A program made the translations under genes and the position numbers. DNA of 64,000 nucleotides from Pempheris klunzingeri (Eukaryota > Chordata > Actinopteri > Acropomatiformes > Pempheridae). The notes beneath the pieces are model-generated. The model saw only the letters and a list, made by a program, of their open reading frames with translations, did no database searches and was not told the origin of the DNA. Positions 1 to 13,000 of this stretch are shown piece by piece; the stretch's first letter is position 1, and every line of letters begins with the position of its first letter. The stretch is from NCBI RefSeq assembly GCF_042242105.1, contig NC_092024.1:1881001-1945000 (forward strand). Reading direction: 5' to 3'.

Positions 1-3000
1 GGAAGTCCTCAGACGGAGGTGTTCACTGAGCTTAGAGGGTCACAGAGTGTCATCAGGAGGTTGGAACAGTGATACAGAGACTGGAAGAGTCACAGAAAGG
101 AGAGGAGTGGACGTCCTTTGGCCACGTCCCAATTTATTGAGGCACTGAACATGTTTTGTTGTGGTATACCTACCACTGTTGGTAGATTTTCTTTCAATAA
201 ATTGTTTAAAATGAAGAAACTACCAGTGCATGCTTCTACTTAAATGCCCTACTTTCATGATATAATATCACTGTAGCATTCACTTTTTACAATATCCATA
301 AATTTCACCTGAAAGTCGAATATCCCTAACTTTTTGTGAGTAATGGAGATAAACCATTCCTCCATTTTAACTGTTTGGTTATTCATTGAGTCAAAGTTCC
401 CCCACATATCCAACCAGTCAGACTTTGACACACAGGACCACAGGTCTGCACTAAGTGTCCTGAGGTTTTAGAGCTGTGCATGTGAGCTCCTCTGCATCCT
501 TACTGCAGTTTCTTTGCAGGGGCATGTTTCAAATTGTAATTTGACACACAGGTGGAGGGGTGAAAGACAGGTCAAATAAAGGCAAAGGAATCTTCCATTA
601 ATAAAAAAAAAATAAACCCACTAGCATTCCTGCAGACTCCATATACAAGAGGAGTTTGGGGTAAAAGCTGTGTCATGTGAGGTTTCATAAGATTTCACCA
701 CACTGGCACAACACAACACAACACAGATTTTCTCCAGGCCATAGCTCTGCGCATATTAGGACTGTTAAGAAGAAAACTTGAATTACATGCTCACCAGAGT
801 GGAGGGGGAGGGAGGACAGGTTGCTTCATAGCTTACCTTTCATCCCTTTCTATTTACCAAACACCCCAAAGACATCCAAAACCTCTGCAGCTTGACTGAC
901 AAGTCAGAGAGGAGGAAGGCTTTTACTACTAGTAGGCTCCCAATAAAGGCTTGCTCATGCTTAAGGAGCTGCAGAGCAAAACTCTTATCACGCCCGCAGC
1001 ACTATCTTGGATTATTAACTCACTTGCTCAGAACAGATTGAAAGGGAAGTCGTTCTAATTGCTGAGCACATAGAATGTCCAACACCATAACTATTTCCAG
1101 GCTGAGACAATTGTCTAAAGAGACTTCATTGGGATTTATAGGCTTTCCCCTTACTGTTAAAGTCTAAGAAGGTGTTTATTTCATCTCCAGGTTACACTCC
1201 TGACAATGAAGCTAAAGACCTTTGAACTAACACACTGACCATATGTCTACACATATGGCTGAAGGAGATTAGATCAATTATTTCTCACCAGGACGGTGAA
1301 CTAGTTAGCCACTGTACTCCCTGCCCAGACGTCCTTTCTGGCCTCACAGAATGGCTAAATCTGTGTGTAACAGATGATGTTGCTTCTAATCACAGGCAAC
1401 ATGAATGCAGCGAATGCAAATCTCTGCTTTTGATTCAAAAATTCATCATACTGCAATTTAGCGCTCAGCCGGTTCCAGTTTAGTGGTATCGTGATAACAA
1501 TTCTGATGTTTAAAGTAGCCTATTTTTCCATTCCCAACGAGATTAAAAATAGTCCTCTTGGAGAAACAGTGACGACGCATGACTGTAGTCCTGTCCACAA
1601 ACACAGAAAGCAGTTTACAGATACAGAAGATCTAACAGGGCTATAAATCACTGAGGATTTTACTAGTCCATAAAGGAATCCTGCAGGAAGCAATCTCCAT
1701 TACAGCCTTTGGGTGACTTTGTGCAGGGGACACAGCACTGACTGGCCAGAGCAGGGCCAGAGGTGCAGGGAGGGGGGACTGACCAGTGCAGACCCCAACT
1801 TCTGTCAGTGCAGTGACACTATCTGAGTAATATACAAATTGCAAATGAGTTGACAGAAACACCCACTTCAATCTCCGGTGGTGGTATCAACAACATTGGC
1901 TCACACATCTGGGCGTAAATACAATGCAGTCCCAATGGTTTAGGATCACACGTTAGCCTTCCCCATTAGCCATCTGCACGGGTCTACTGACATCCTGATA
2001 TGTAGCTGCTTCCATATTGACAACCCCACAAAAGACGACTCCTTGACCGGGAACGTGGGAGGGAGCTGTCTCTCTTCAATGCAGGCAAGGATTTTCTGCC
2101 TCCCACACTTTTCAGATTGGCAAGGGGAAAAACAGGGCCGTTGTGACCTAAAAAGATTGTTGATTTTGCAACCCCCCCCACTACTATTTGGATGTAATGG
2201 GAGGGCAGTGCAGAGAAACATTTTGTCAGCTCAGCACACTGCCAAAAAGCAACTGAGCTGTTTAAAACCATACAGGAAATGACATAGCTGACACATTCTT
2301 GCTCGTGCAGACCATGAAAGCGAGGCAAACAGGGCAGAGCAGGCGCTAATGTCAGCCTACTTTAGATGTTGACACGCAGGGATCTTTAAGAGACAGGCCT
2401 GTCTCATAAAAACAAAACGGGAACCTGTTACAATCCAACAATGACTGTGGGAGAACAGGAATGCAGTGCTGATAGATGCCAAAGAAGTGAATAGGCTGCT
2501 TTAGCAAGGCCAAGCCTACACACGAGAGGGAGAGAATATGTGCCTCACATTATGGATCTGTCAAAACTGAGAAATATGGTATTTTTAAGCTAATTCAACA
2601 CAAGCCAGAAAGCAAACTACTAAAGGAATCTCTACACTTTTTATTCTGTAGTTGCAATTACAACAGTATCTGGACACATCTCATGCAAACACTGAGGTCC
2701 ACTTTGGAGCAGAAGCTCACCGACACAACAGGATGAAACAAGTTGCCTTGTAACATGACTCTGAAGTTCACGGGTGCCAAATGAAACACAGCCAAGCCTA
2801 CAATTATATCAACAGACTGAAAAAGAGAGGAAAATTAACAATTAGGTGATCACAGACAAAACATGGCACTCCCATGAACAAGCAATGTGGGTGAAGGGAT
2901 GACACGATGGACATGGACTGACTGACTGACTGACTGACTGACAGGACCATCGTCTCCCTGCTGGACTGTGTGTCTGTGGCAGCAGCACACAGACGGAGGA

Positions 3001-3993
3001 TGTGACTCCTGCCACAGATTGACTGTGGAGTCATGGCAGAGCTCGCCATCAGCCTCAGCTTCCAGCATTAGGGATTGATTGGTCGTCAGCCCCCTGTGAC
3101 CACCGCCTGGTTGGACGTGGAGGGACTCTCCCCCCCCTCCAAAGAGCAGAGAGGACCAAAACAAAGCATCGATCGCACTGTCGGGCACGTGTGATATGTT
3201 AGTGCCAACTGCTCTGTTATGTATGAAAAAGAAAGGGGGACGGGGGTTGGTGTCTTGGGGGGCATTCCCCCTTTGTGTACGCAGACATAAAAAGGGTCTG
3301 CATGAGAGAGCCATGCTAGCATCATCAGTGTGGTCGTGCTCAGCCGCCTGACTGTACACACTCGAGGCTGCAGAGCAGCAGAAGCCAGGCATCATATGGA
3401 AATCCCAAATAAAGCCTATGGTGCTTTTCATGAGAATTAAACCCTTAATTCGAGTTTGGCAGCCGGATGAACTACACTCCCCTGTAAGATTTAGTCTCTG
3501 CAGCCACTCCTTTCACAGCCTCTCATTTTTTGTTTCCCATAGTGTATCGCCTAGCAACAGTGCGTTGCTAGGATGGTACAGCCTCGCCAGGAAGACCACT
3601 CATCTTTTCATGCCTCCTCACTCCGGTGGCTCCCCTAACCCACCTGTCCCTCCAGTCCGGATCACGGCACTGTTTATGTGGAGCCTCCGTTTTAATCCCT
3701 AAACCTGAGGTGACGTGGCACACAGCACCACCACCACCACCACCACGGTCTCACAGGACGCTCAAACTTTTGTGGCGACATGCGGTCGCTTTAGGTCCGA
3801 GTGAGTGAAACAGGAGCCGCTGTGTGGGCTGGTCAGGTCCGACCAGGAGCAGTCCGGGTCCGGGGGCTGAACTTGCTGCTCCGCCGCCTCAACAGGAGTC
3901 AGTTTAGGAGCTGCGGGGCTCCGCTGTCACTCCGAGAGTCAAGTTCAAAAACACAACCAAACATTTCCGACTGTGAACACTGGTGCTGGTGTT

Positions 3994-3994
<1 letters not shown>
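1..3994. other. probable ldlrap1 intron 1, no exon seen
   Basis: This stretch lies downstream, on the minus strand, of ldlrap1 coding exon 1, so it is most likely the first intron of that gene. I looked on the minus strand for the next expected exon, the start of the phosphotyrosine-binding domain, and did not find it. Open frames here are short and resemble no protein I know. A (GACT)n tract lies at 2916-2942 and a short (CAC)n tract at 3723-3748. Confidence 0.5.
2916..2942. repeat. (GACT)n microsatellite
   Basis: About six and a half copies of the tetranucleotide GACT in a row, within the presumed first intron of ldlrap1. Confidence 0.9.
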
Positions 3995-4032
<38 letters not shown>

Positions 4033-4067
4033 GATACACACACACACACACACGCTCTCTCTCTCTG

Positions 4068-4113
<46 letters not shown>
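3995..4113. repeat. compound (CA)n/(CT)n microsatellite
   Basis: Two long (CA)n blocks flank an interrupted (CT)n block. The tract ends about 140 bp downstream of the ldlrap1 exon 1 donor on the minus strand, so it lies at the beginning of intron 1. Long open frames across it are repeat artefacts. Confidence 0.95.
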
Positions 4114-4115
<2 letters not shown>

Positions 4116-4250
4116 ACAGAGAGCAGCCGTAGTAAAGTAACGCGCCGGTTGTAGTCTTACTGCTAGCTTAGTGTCGAGGCTAGCTCGGTTTAGCCAAATT
4201 AGCACCAGCTAACGCCTACGTGGTGATGTCTTAAACGGCTGAATACTCAC

Positions 4251-4335
4251 TTTTATGTCTGCCCGCACCCCACGACTGTTTGGCGATGCTAGGGCTCCGT
4301 ATAATTGCCCTTCCAGCGGATTTCAAAGCGTCCAT
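4251..4335 (-). CDS. ldlrap1: LDL receptor adaptor protein 1, coding exon 1 (partial gene)
   Basis: LDLRAP1 (ARH) is a cytoplasmic clathrin adaptor. Its phosphotyrosine-binding domain holds the NPxY tail of LDL-receptor family proteins so that they enter clathrin-coated pits. Only the first coding exon is here. The minus strand reads ATG at 4335 and then 28 codons beginning MDALKSAGRAIIRSPSIAKQ, followed by SWGAGRHK, and ends with one base of the next codon before a GTGAGT donor at 4250-4245. This is the highly conserved N-terminus that precedes the binding domain. The remaining exons must lie beyond the left edge. The ATG sits in a CpG-rich region that looks like the promoter. The next gene, maco1, lies upstream in the same orientation, as in human. 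Confidence is high because the N-terminal match is nearly complete. Confidence 0.93.
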
Positions 4336-4725
4336 ATCGTAATCCAAAAGTGGGGCAAAGAGCCCGACGAGCGCCTCCTGGTTTCGGTCGACACTCTTCG
4401 CTCGGTTTAAAAAGCCCCTCTCACGTCCAAACTTTTTCCCTGCTGTTTTTCTCCCCCCTTCGCACGGTTAGCTTTCAATCGTCGGTACATTACCGTGGTC
4501 GGCCCCCTGGGCGGCGTTATGTATGTAAATTAGCCGGATAATATGCGTGACGCCCGTTTGCGAAATCACGCGAGTGAGCTTGTTGCAGCAGCGGCGCTCA
4601 CGTCCCGGGCGGGCGGTGCTGCCGCCTCTGTTGGTCCCGCTCAGCACCGCACGGCGTCCCCGCCGCCCCGCGTCCTGCCTGACAGGAGATTCGGCAGTCA
4701 CATCACGGGCTGTGCCAGGATCCCT
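4336..4725 (-). promoter_or_regulatory. CpG-rich promoter region of ldlrap1
   Basis: The sequence directly upstream of the ldlrap1 start codon is clearly richer in G+C and in CpG than the AT-rich DNA on either side, especially 4540-4700. It reads as a CpG-island style promoter and 5' leader. I cannot place the transcription start and see no convincing TATA box. Short open frames here come from the base composition. Confidence 0.6.
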
Positions 4726-6945
4726 CATGTTTAATTCAGCCACATGGCCTCTACTCCATCCAGCCTCTGAAGTCATCACTATTCAGTGGAAATGTCACCA
4801 GTGTCATGACCAGAAATAAGTACTTCAGCTCAGATCGCTCACCTGCTTCGTAGTAAGAACTTCTGAGTGTTAATGATTGTCCATCTTATTGTCATGGAGG
4901 TTTTTCTCACATCCTCCACGATCACATTTATTCTCTAAAAACATCCCTTCAGTGGCTGCTTCACTTCTACTATCATCTCTGATCAAGTGCACTCTGTTCC
5001 TGACCTGAACGATTCTAAAGCTCTGGTGGAATCTATCTACTGCACCATGTCTGGAACATAATGCTTGATCTCAACGGCACAAACATGGTTAAATAAAGGC
5101 TAACAAAACAAAAAAAAACCTGTCACTGTGTGAGCCCTGGGCTCCACATTAGTGACCTGATGGCCCATCCCACTGGACAAGTGAACAGCTGCAGGGGAGG
5201 AAGACCCACGATATCAGTGCGGCATTGTTCAGAAGTGAAAGCCACAGAGTCCCTGCTGGACGTCTGGGGGAGAGGGGTCTCCTCATGAAAAAAATATGAG
5301 ATCAGCACTGTATGTGTGTGCTGAAGAGGAAGCCCTGCTGGCCGGCCAAGAGCAGCTTGTCATATTGACCTCTTTTGTGTGTGATTAAAAATGCATGTTT
5401 CAGGGCCAAAAGGACAAGTTAGAAACAACTCACAGTTATTCTCAGAGAATTTAAGTGAAAATTCTTCTCCAAGTAAGATTTTTTTTTTATTATTTTGGGT
5501 GTTGCTGCCAAAACTTTTGTAATGTATTGGTCCATTATTGAAACATTTCAAACCCAGTTTCTGTATGGAGTTTCACTGAGCTTACATCATCAGTCACTAA
5601 ATGAATCAGTCAGGCGAATGGCTTTCAGAACATCTTGCACTACCAGATTTCACAGGAGGTGACAAGCTCGGATACAAAAGTGCAACAGGCTAAAACGTCA
5701 CCAGGGACATATTAGGCAACACCTGCACTATCTCCAATCTGAAGCTCAGTTGGCAGTGATTTCTCTCTGTCACAAAAGGGAGAATTATCGCCACATCAGT
5801 GTAGTAGTGTATACTAAACAATCCCTCTGTGCTCAGGAAGGTGCATTCCTGTTCAAATCACTGTTGGCAGCTACGAGCACGCCTCACTGAAAGGCTCGAG
5901 ACAAAAGAGTGCACTCTCTGCTGGTAAATCTGCCAGTTATCCAAGCATGCGAAGACATATCTCCACTTTTAAAGCAGCAACACGGGTGACAGTTAGAACA
6001 GGTGTGTTTGGGAAGAAAAATCAATGCGTTTCTGTTGGGAGGAGGCATGTGAGTAGGATGCTACCCAACATTCAATGGACGTGATTCTTCAGTCTGAAGG
6101 CGAGTATGAGAGGTGGAAACATGATTCATTTAGACGTGGAGACAAACAAAGCAGCGTCGTAGCCATGGGAGTGCATCCCTCACTCTGTAAATCCATCTTT
6201 AGTCTTTGGTGATCACCCGAGAAAGCCAGCTCATTTTTTATCTGTCTCTGGGAGGAAAGGTTACGTCTATCGAGAAAATTGCTCACGGACTTTATGTTAA
6301 TTGAGTAGGGCGCGTGAAACCTGGAATGTCTCAGTTATGGCTCCCTCTCCTCGCACAGTTGGATTTACTGTCGATTTGTTGGCCCAGTGGCATTGTGAGT
6401 ACAGCTGTGCCAAATGCAGACTGCTCGAAAAGACCTATTATAATCTGTTAATTCCACATCCATGACTCTGCCAAACAGCGTGGTGCCAAATTGGAACAAG
6501 AAGAGCAATAAAATACTGAGGATTGAGTGTAAAACAAATTTATGCCTAACCTAGGCACTGGTTAAATGCTGAGAAAATGAGCGAGGAGCTTTACCTGCAT
6601 TTGTCTTGCTGCACAGGTTAATCGAGTGTATTTGGGGAAACCTGCCGTGTGGCAGAATGCTGAGCAGAGGGCTTCTTTCATGCAATTGAAATTCAGTGTC
6701 CTTGGCACAGGGATTCTTTATCTCCCTCTCCAAATTTCCAAGTGCATTAGATGAATGAATTATCACTCAGATCCAAATGTGACACATGCAGCAGCCCATA
6801 ATTTGCTCCCATCTCTGACTGAAATCTGAAGATCAGAGGTCAGTGGAGCTCAGGACCTCCCTGGTGGTGATTACTTGTGAAGTGAAGACCAACACTCCCC
6901 TTTGGCATTAAGGAAAATGGTGCACGCCCCCATCTTCATTCACCT

Positions 6946-6970
6946 ACAAATCAAATCAAATCAAATCAAA
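6946..6970. repeat. (CAAAT)n microsatellite
   Basis: Five tandem copies of a pentanucleotide in the ldlrap1-maco1 spacer. Confidence 0.85.
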
Positions 6971-7599
6971 ATGCAGGATGGCTTTGTGGGAGCACCACTG
7001 GTCACCACTGCTTTGACTGACTGTGATTAGCAGTTAGCGTGAACAAATGATTCACAAGTTCCTTTTGTCACAAGTAAATTGGATTTTCTGGCCATGAAAG
7101 GAGAGAATTAGTGGTTTTTGACAGAGTTATTAACCAGAGTCTGTGAGGACAGAGATTAAACGCTCTTGACCTACATGATGCAGACAGACACTGACACCTA
7201 GTGGCTATAAAGCCAATGTGCCTCTAATCTCCAATAGCAAAATATGGGCAGATTAACAATTTTATTACCCATTTTAGGATTTGTCATTTTTGGCAAATTT
7301 CAGATCACTTTATGACAGAACCAATATTTAATATATAGTTATACTTCAATTTTTCTAATATAGGTCTTTAATTAGAATAAAGTAATCCAACATGAGGAAC
7401 TGTGACAAAAAAAATGCCCTTTTCCTTCAAAAGACGTCATTACAACTAAAACAAACTGGCCTAGGAGTGTTTGGGATGCCGAACATTAATTATAAGTTGA
7501 GGGACTCACAAGAGACAGACTGATGAACGAAAAAGGTCAAAACTGAGGCAACAGAGGCTGATAGGCTGGTTTTTAGCCTGTAGACATACGGTCAGAGTA

Positions 7600-7622
7600 A
7601 CAACAACAACAACAACAACAAC
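7600..7622. repeat. (CAA)n microsatellite
   Basis: Trinucleotide tract just beyond the likely maco1 polyadenylation site. Confidence 0.9.
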
Positions 7623-7639
7623 AGAGAAGTCCATTTGCA

Positions 7640-9728
7640 AGAAAAAAATGTTTATTCCTTGTAAACCTCACAGAGCGAGAGCACAGCCATGGTCAGGCCT
7701 GGGGAGAAACAGAGCAGTGACTGTGGGCATAGAAAACAAAAAACAAAACACTTCTCTATACTTTCAACAATCAGTTGACCAAACAACTGACTAAACTGTA
7801 AAGTCTCACAACATTTTTTTTTTCCAGGAGCCAATGACAGCAATCTGAGCGAAAAAAAAGCGTCTCCATTTACAGTAGGTGAAAACCACGCGCACAACAA
7901 TGACCATTTCAGATGATGGTGAAACCACGTCAGACTCAAGCGATTTTTCTCCCTGCAGGAAAATAACAATAATACCAGAAACAGGAGCAAGGAAAACTGC
8001 TCAAACAGCCACATGCCCAACAGTTGCGAATACTGTAACATTCACAAACAGAAATTTGACTTTCTAGTCCCTTACTTTTAACTATACAGTCTACTACAAA
8101 CAGGTGACCACTTTCTCTACCTGCTCAACAGAAACTTCCATCAAGTGATATTCAACTGGATATTTGACAAACATGTCTGCCACTGTATTTGCTTACATTC
8201 TTACACTTTACTAGAGAAACAAGCATTCCAGTCTTGGCACACGAACTGAAGTGGAGGATTGATTAAATAAAATTATTTAACTGCTTTATTAAAGTTGGCA
8301 TTTCCAAAGCTTTGTTTACATTGCACAATCCGTCTTTACAGTTTTCCCTTTCAAACAGCGTGTTTTCTACAGTGCAACTTTAAATTGGAAATCAGAGAAA
8401 AAACGAGGGAGCAGCAGCTAAACTGAGGGATTTGGGGTTTGACAGCGGTAGAGACGAGCCTCTGCGAGTGGGTGCGTGACCAGCTGGAGACCTGTGTGCA
8501 GTAGACTCTGTGGCCGCTAACGCCATGTCGACCTACTGATAACAGGCAAACAAGAGCATGATGACAAGTCTTGGATCTGGTGCCATCTAATTTATCTGGT
8601 AAATGTGACTCTCATTAGGGACACGGTGGAGCGGCTTCCCTGCCAGATCAGTATCCAAAGGCAACTTTGTCCCACTTCACTGGGTGAGGTCAAATTCTTA
8701 TCCGTTCCAGCTTAGCCAGATGCTTCGCCACTAATTCAGAAGGGTTGGGTGCTATCTCATTATCAAACTCGCTCTATTTCCTCAACTCAAGGCACTGAGA
8801 TCATGACAACTGAAGACTATGCAGAGTACTGAGAAGCTGGGGCACTCCTCATACTGCGCTCTCTTTTCAACTCAAACGCTCCGTCTGAAAATACAGCTGG
8901 GGGAGACAAACCGCCGTTCTCACTGATGCTGAACATTAGGAGCCGCATGGCTTCATTTCGTTTTAAAGGTGTGTTTGTGCTTTACGACACGGGATCTTAT
9001 CCAACTTGTTGCGTTCAACGCTTCCAGACTGTTGAAATCAACACTTGAATCTTAGGTGAACCAATAGAGCCGCACAACACACTTAACACCAAACGCCAGA
9101 GCAGCCAACAGCAGGGTTCATTTGGTGTCTTCAGAAAATGAATTAAACAAAACGGGGGCGAGAGTCTGTGCCAACTGTGCACTACATTCCTCTGGTTGTA
9201 CAGATGCTGCCATACTACCTTGGGAGAAAACAATCAGTCAAAGAGATTGGGATTACAAGTCAGGCTGTGTGACTGTATGACAGAGGAGAACTCTTTTCCA
9301 ATTTTTAGGAGGGAAAAAACCAACCTAAAATAAAAAAAGCAGCTATTCCCCAGGACCACAGAGAAGGTAACTGGTTGCAGGTGGTTGTAGAGGTGGTGTG
9401 AGAGGGAGAGCAACACCCTTGAGATGAAGACACATACCCGATTCTGTGAGGTTTCACTAGACACTTAAGAAAAAAAAAGAAACTGGGACTTCCTAGTTGA
9501 CATGTGATGTCCGTTTTAAGTTTTTTTTGTCTTTTGTTTTAACTACAACAAGTACAGTCACACAATACAACATCCTTCTGACCTGGCGAGGAGAAAAATA
9601 AAAACCCAAGAAAATCAACGTTCTCAGCTGCAGACATGCCGAGCAGATTGGAAGGTGGTGCGCCTGCAGGAAAGAAAAAGAAAAACGATGGAGGAGGATG
9701 GAGGGAGGCGAGGGGCGGGACGAAGCGT
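7640..9728 (-). other. maco1: maco1 3' untranslated region with two poly(A) signals
   Basis: Downstream of the maco1 stop codon, the minus strand shows AATAAA at 7656-7651 and at 8290-8285. If the distal one is used, the 3' UTR is about 2.1 kb. The stretch has no coding frame that continues the protein. The exact cleavage site cannot be read from sequence alone. Confidence 0.55.
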
Positions 9729-10002
9729 TCACTTTTTGAGTGGCTGGTAAACGGAGGCGTTGGGGTCTAGGCCGGAGGGATTGGTGTCCATGAACTTGGA
9801 GGAGTAGTGGGGGGCCACGGGGGTCATGCTGCTGGTGTCGCCTGTGTAGGAGATGCTGGGCATGACTGCCATCACTTCGGCTATCTTCTGCTTCAGATCT
9901 TTTATCTCCTGGTCCTTCTGCAGAATCTGACCTGAAAACGGGCATCAAAAGGTCAGTCCGGGCATACGGCAACTCTCAGAATATGGTAGAAAACCCAGAA
10001 AG

Positions 10003-10033
<31 letters not shown>

Positions 10034-13000
10034 TTTGTTTGTTCAGGCCGACCTTGTGCAATCTCCAGCTGTCTCTTGGCGTCCCCCAGTGCAGAGAAGA
10101 GGTCCAGTTTGATCCTGGTCTCTGCGCTCAGGCTGTTCTCAAGGTGCTGGGTCTTGTCCTGCATGGCTGACAGCGCTGACATCAGCACCTCTGTGTCTTT
10201 TTCATTCTCTTTATATTTATGAAGCTCCTGGGAGACAGGGGAGAGGAGACATGGTTAGAGGCACGCCAGGAGGTTTCTGTCTGTGACTGGATTCTTTAGG
10301 AAACTGGCTGCCACTTGCTTTTGCAACATTTCTAGCATGCTAGATTTAAGTGGTAAGGCACGGGAGCAATGGGACTGTGCATATTTGATTTGTTTTCGTT
10401 TTTGATTTGATTTATCTTCCATAACTGATGTGAATAGAAATTCAATCAGTGAAGTGCAGGACAAACAAATAAAGAGCCGCATTTTGACCTAGAATAGAAA
10501 AGTGACTCACTGCAGTGATGTGTACGTTCCTCAAGCACAAACTACAGTTTAAAACCTGTCTGATAAGACTGTTATCAGCTAAAAGAAATCTGTTGACATA
10601 ATGTTGACTAGCTCCTCTTAGAAAGTCTTTGAGGTATGTCGAGTGCAACAATCTGCAGCTTGTTTGACTTCTACTGTGCTGCCTGACGTATGAGCACCAG
10701 CGCTGAATATTTCAGCACTTCTGGTTCTGCTGATTGATTCAAGATTTCATCGAATCATGAATCTTGTAGACCCAGACGTTAGCTAGTACTGGGGCACTGT
10801 AACATGGGCAGAGCTCCAAGAAATGCTCTATCATCATATAGACGGGCATGTTACACTTTGCTCTATTTTTTGAAGCTTTGTCATATTTTTGAGCACTAGC
10901 TTTGGTCCACCATATCACAAAAACTGTGCATGCACTGACTGAATGACCACAAGACTTCAATAGATTCTCATGTCAGGAATCACTGAACAGAATCAAAAAG
11001 CTTCTTAGTTGAAGTTTGAAATTACACACAAGAGACAAATGTGTTAATGCACAATAACATAGGAACAACTTAGACAATTTATATCTGTGCTTGAGGGACA
11101 CAGTTCTTATGGATGCTTATATGAATAATAAACCCATACCTGAACTTTCAATTCAAGCTCTCTGATCTGGTCCTCCTTTAGCTTGATATCCATTGTTAGT
11201 TTCTTACACTCTGTTTCTAATTCAGTGATCCGCCGCCGCAGCGTGTCTGTGCACTCCCCTCTGCACAAACAGAGGACAAAAAGAGTAGTGACTTTATATT
11301 GATGCCAATAACAAATCATAATGACAAGTCAGAAGTAAAAAGGTTATTGAAAAACAGAGCCAGATGTGCAGCTACCTGGATGCTGCTGCTAGTGCTACTG
11401 CTCTGGCTGCTGTGGCCTCCTCTAACTTCTTTCGCTTCTTTTCGTCTGCGAGCTGTTTCTCGGCGGTGGCTCGAGCCTCCTGCTCGGCTTTGAGCCTCTT
11501 CTCCAGTTGGCCCACTGCCTGTTTGTCCTTTTGCTTTGCCTGCACAGCATTATGGAGTCTGCAAGCGCACAGACAAGAGCATGTTAAACAGGAAACACAG
11601 GGGAGCAGGATAAGTATTCATTACATGTGTTGTATATAATAGTATAGAATGTATTTGAACAGCCCTTTCTGATTGTTCGGTATTGGTGATTTCATCTCGT
11701 CTGTCTGGACCTCTCTATCAGAAAATTACCGATCAGTAGTTAGCTTGTGAATAAAGAACTGTTTTCATCTGCTGACAACTGTTCTTATCCTACAGTGTTA
11801 CTTCAGACTGATGCATGCCAATGAACACTTCGGTTGGTAATCAATTATCCTAAGCAAAAAGGATCTCCAGTGTGCCCTTGCTTTGATCCAGTGTACAGTC
11901 GCCCCCACTCACTTGTTCTGTAGCAGCTCGTTCTCCTGGCGCAGCTGGCCCAGCTCAGTGCGTATGGAGCGCTCAGCGCTGCCCAGAGAGCCAATCTGGC
12001 TGCGCAGGTCCTGCTCAACCTGCCGGCTGGCCTGCAGGTCTGCCTTCAACTTCTTCACATCCTGCTCCAGTCTGTCCCGTGTTGGAGAGCGATAAGAGGA
12101 CACACACATTAACAGTTAACATGATTTTTCAAAAAATGCATAGAGAGTGCACCTCACATTCCAGGTAATGTTAGACCTTGTCATCAATGCATGTATGTAA
12201 TGAATGGATGCATCATTCCAGATATTGTCTCTGAATGGCTGAGCTATGGATTATACGCATGCCCCAGCCCCCCTCAGACAGACATTCTCCAAGCTATTAT
12301 TTCAGCCAAGGCATGTCGGCATTCAGTCTTTACAGACTTTGACTAACACAAGTCTTAAATGAGTCGAATACACAGTGAGAAGATGAAAACTACATATTTA
12401 CTTGTTGTAAAAATTGTGATATCTTCTTACAGGAGCTGACATTTAAAATGTCTTCAATCAGACATAAGGCTACTTTCACACTTGAGAAATTAAAACCATT
12501 AGCTTTCACTAAACCAAAATTCTACAGCAAACATCATGAGTGAAATTACATTTTTCAGCGCCCTGAGCCCAATTAAATCACACGAGACCCTCATAATAAC
12601 CATCTGTCTGCAGTACGCAGTTTCACATATAAGGATGCCACTATCTGATAAGAATGGGCCCATTCAGGCTATAAAACGCACAATTCATTGGTCCTTTGAT
12701 TTTATTTGGGTGCACCGGCTGTCAAAATGCAGCGCCCCATAAACTCACTTGAATTACTTGGTTTGTGAACAAGGAATAAAAATAAACAAACCATAAAATA
12801 CACAGGAGCCTGCCAAAGAGATTCAATTAACGATATTGAGTGAAGCAGCAAGCGACACAAGAAAAAGGTTGTTCACATTTTAAACCTTTCTGAAACATCA
12901 GATCCACACTGACACTCTGTTGACCAGAGACACCATAAGGTTACAGGTCACTGAAAAATATTACACATTTGTCCAAGTATCAGTTTGAAGGAAAAATGTC

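Larger units (their letters stand above)
4730..7640. other. spacer between ldlrap1 and maco1, no gene seen
   Basis: This is the DNA between the ldlrap1 promoter and the maco1 3' end. Open frames are short and lack family features. It contains an AT-rich stretch with an (A)-rich end near 5060-5120 that may be the tail of an old retroelement, a (CAAAT)n tract at 6946-6970 and a (CAA)n tract at 7600-7622. Confidence 0.6.

Noticed and set aside
2918-2942. (GACT)n tract considered as a CRISPR-like or regulatory array
   Set aside because: It is a plain tetranucleotide microsatellite without spacers, in an animal genome.
2850-3431. 193-codon minus-strand frame in the presumed ldlrap1 intron
   Set aside because: It spans a (GACT)n repeat that gives a Val-Ser-Gln run, and overlaps other frames. 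It does not match the expected next ldlrap1 exon.
3801-4154. Frames across the (CA)n tract near ldlrap1 exon 1
   Set aside because: His-Thr and Val-Cys runs are direct translations of the dinucleotide repeat.
5060-5120. Possible retroelement tail (AAATAAAGG followed by A-rich sequence)
   Set aside because: Suggestive only; I could not delimit a body or find flanking duplications.
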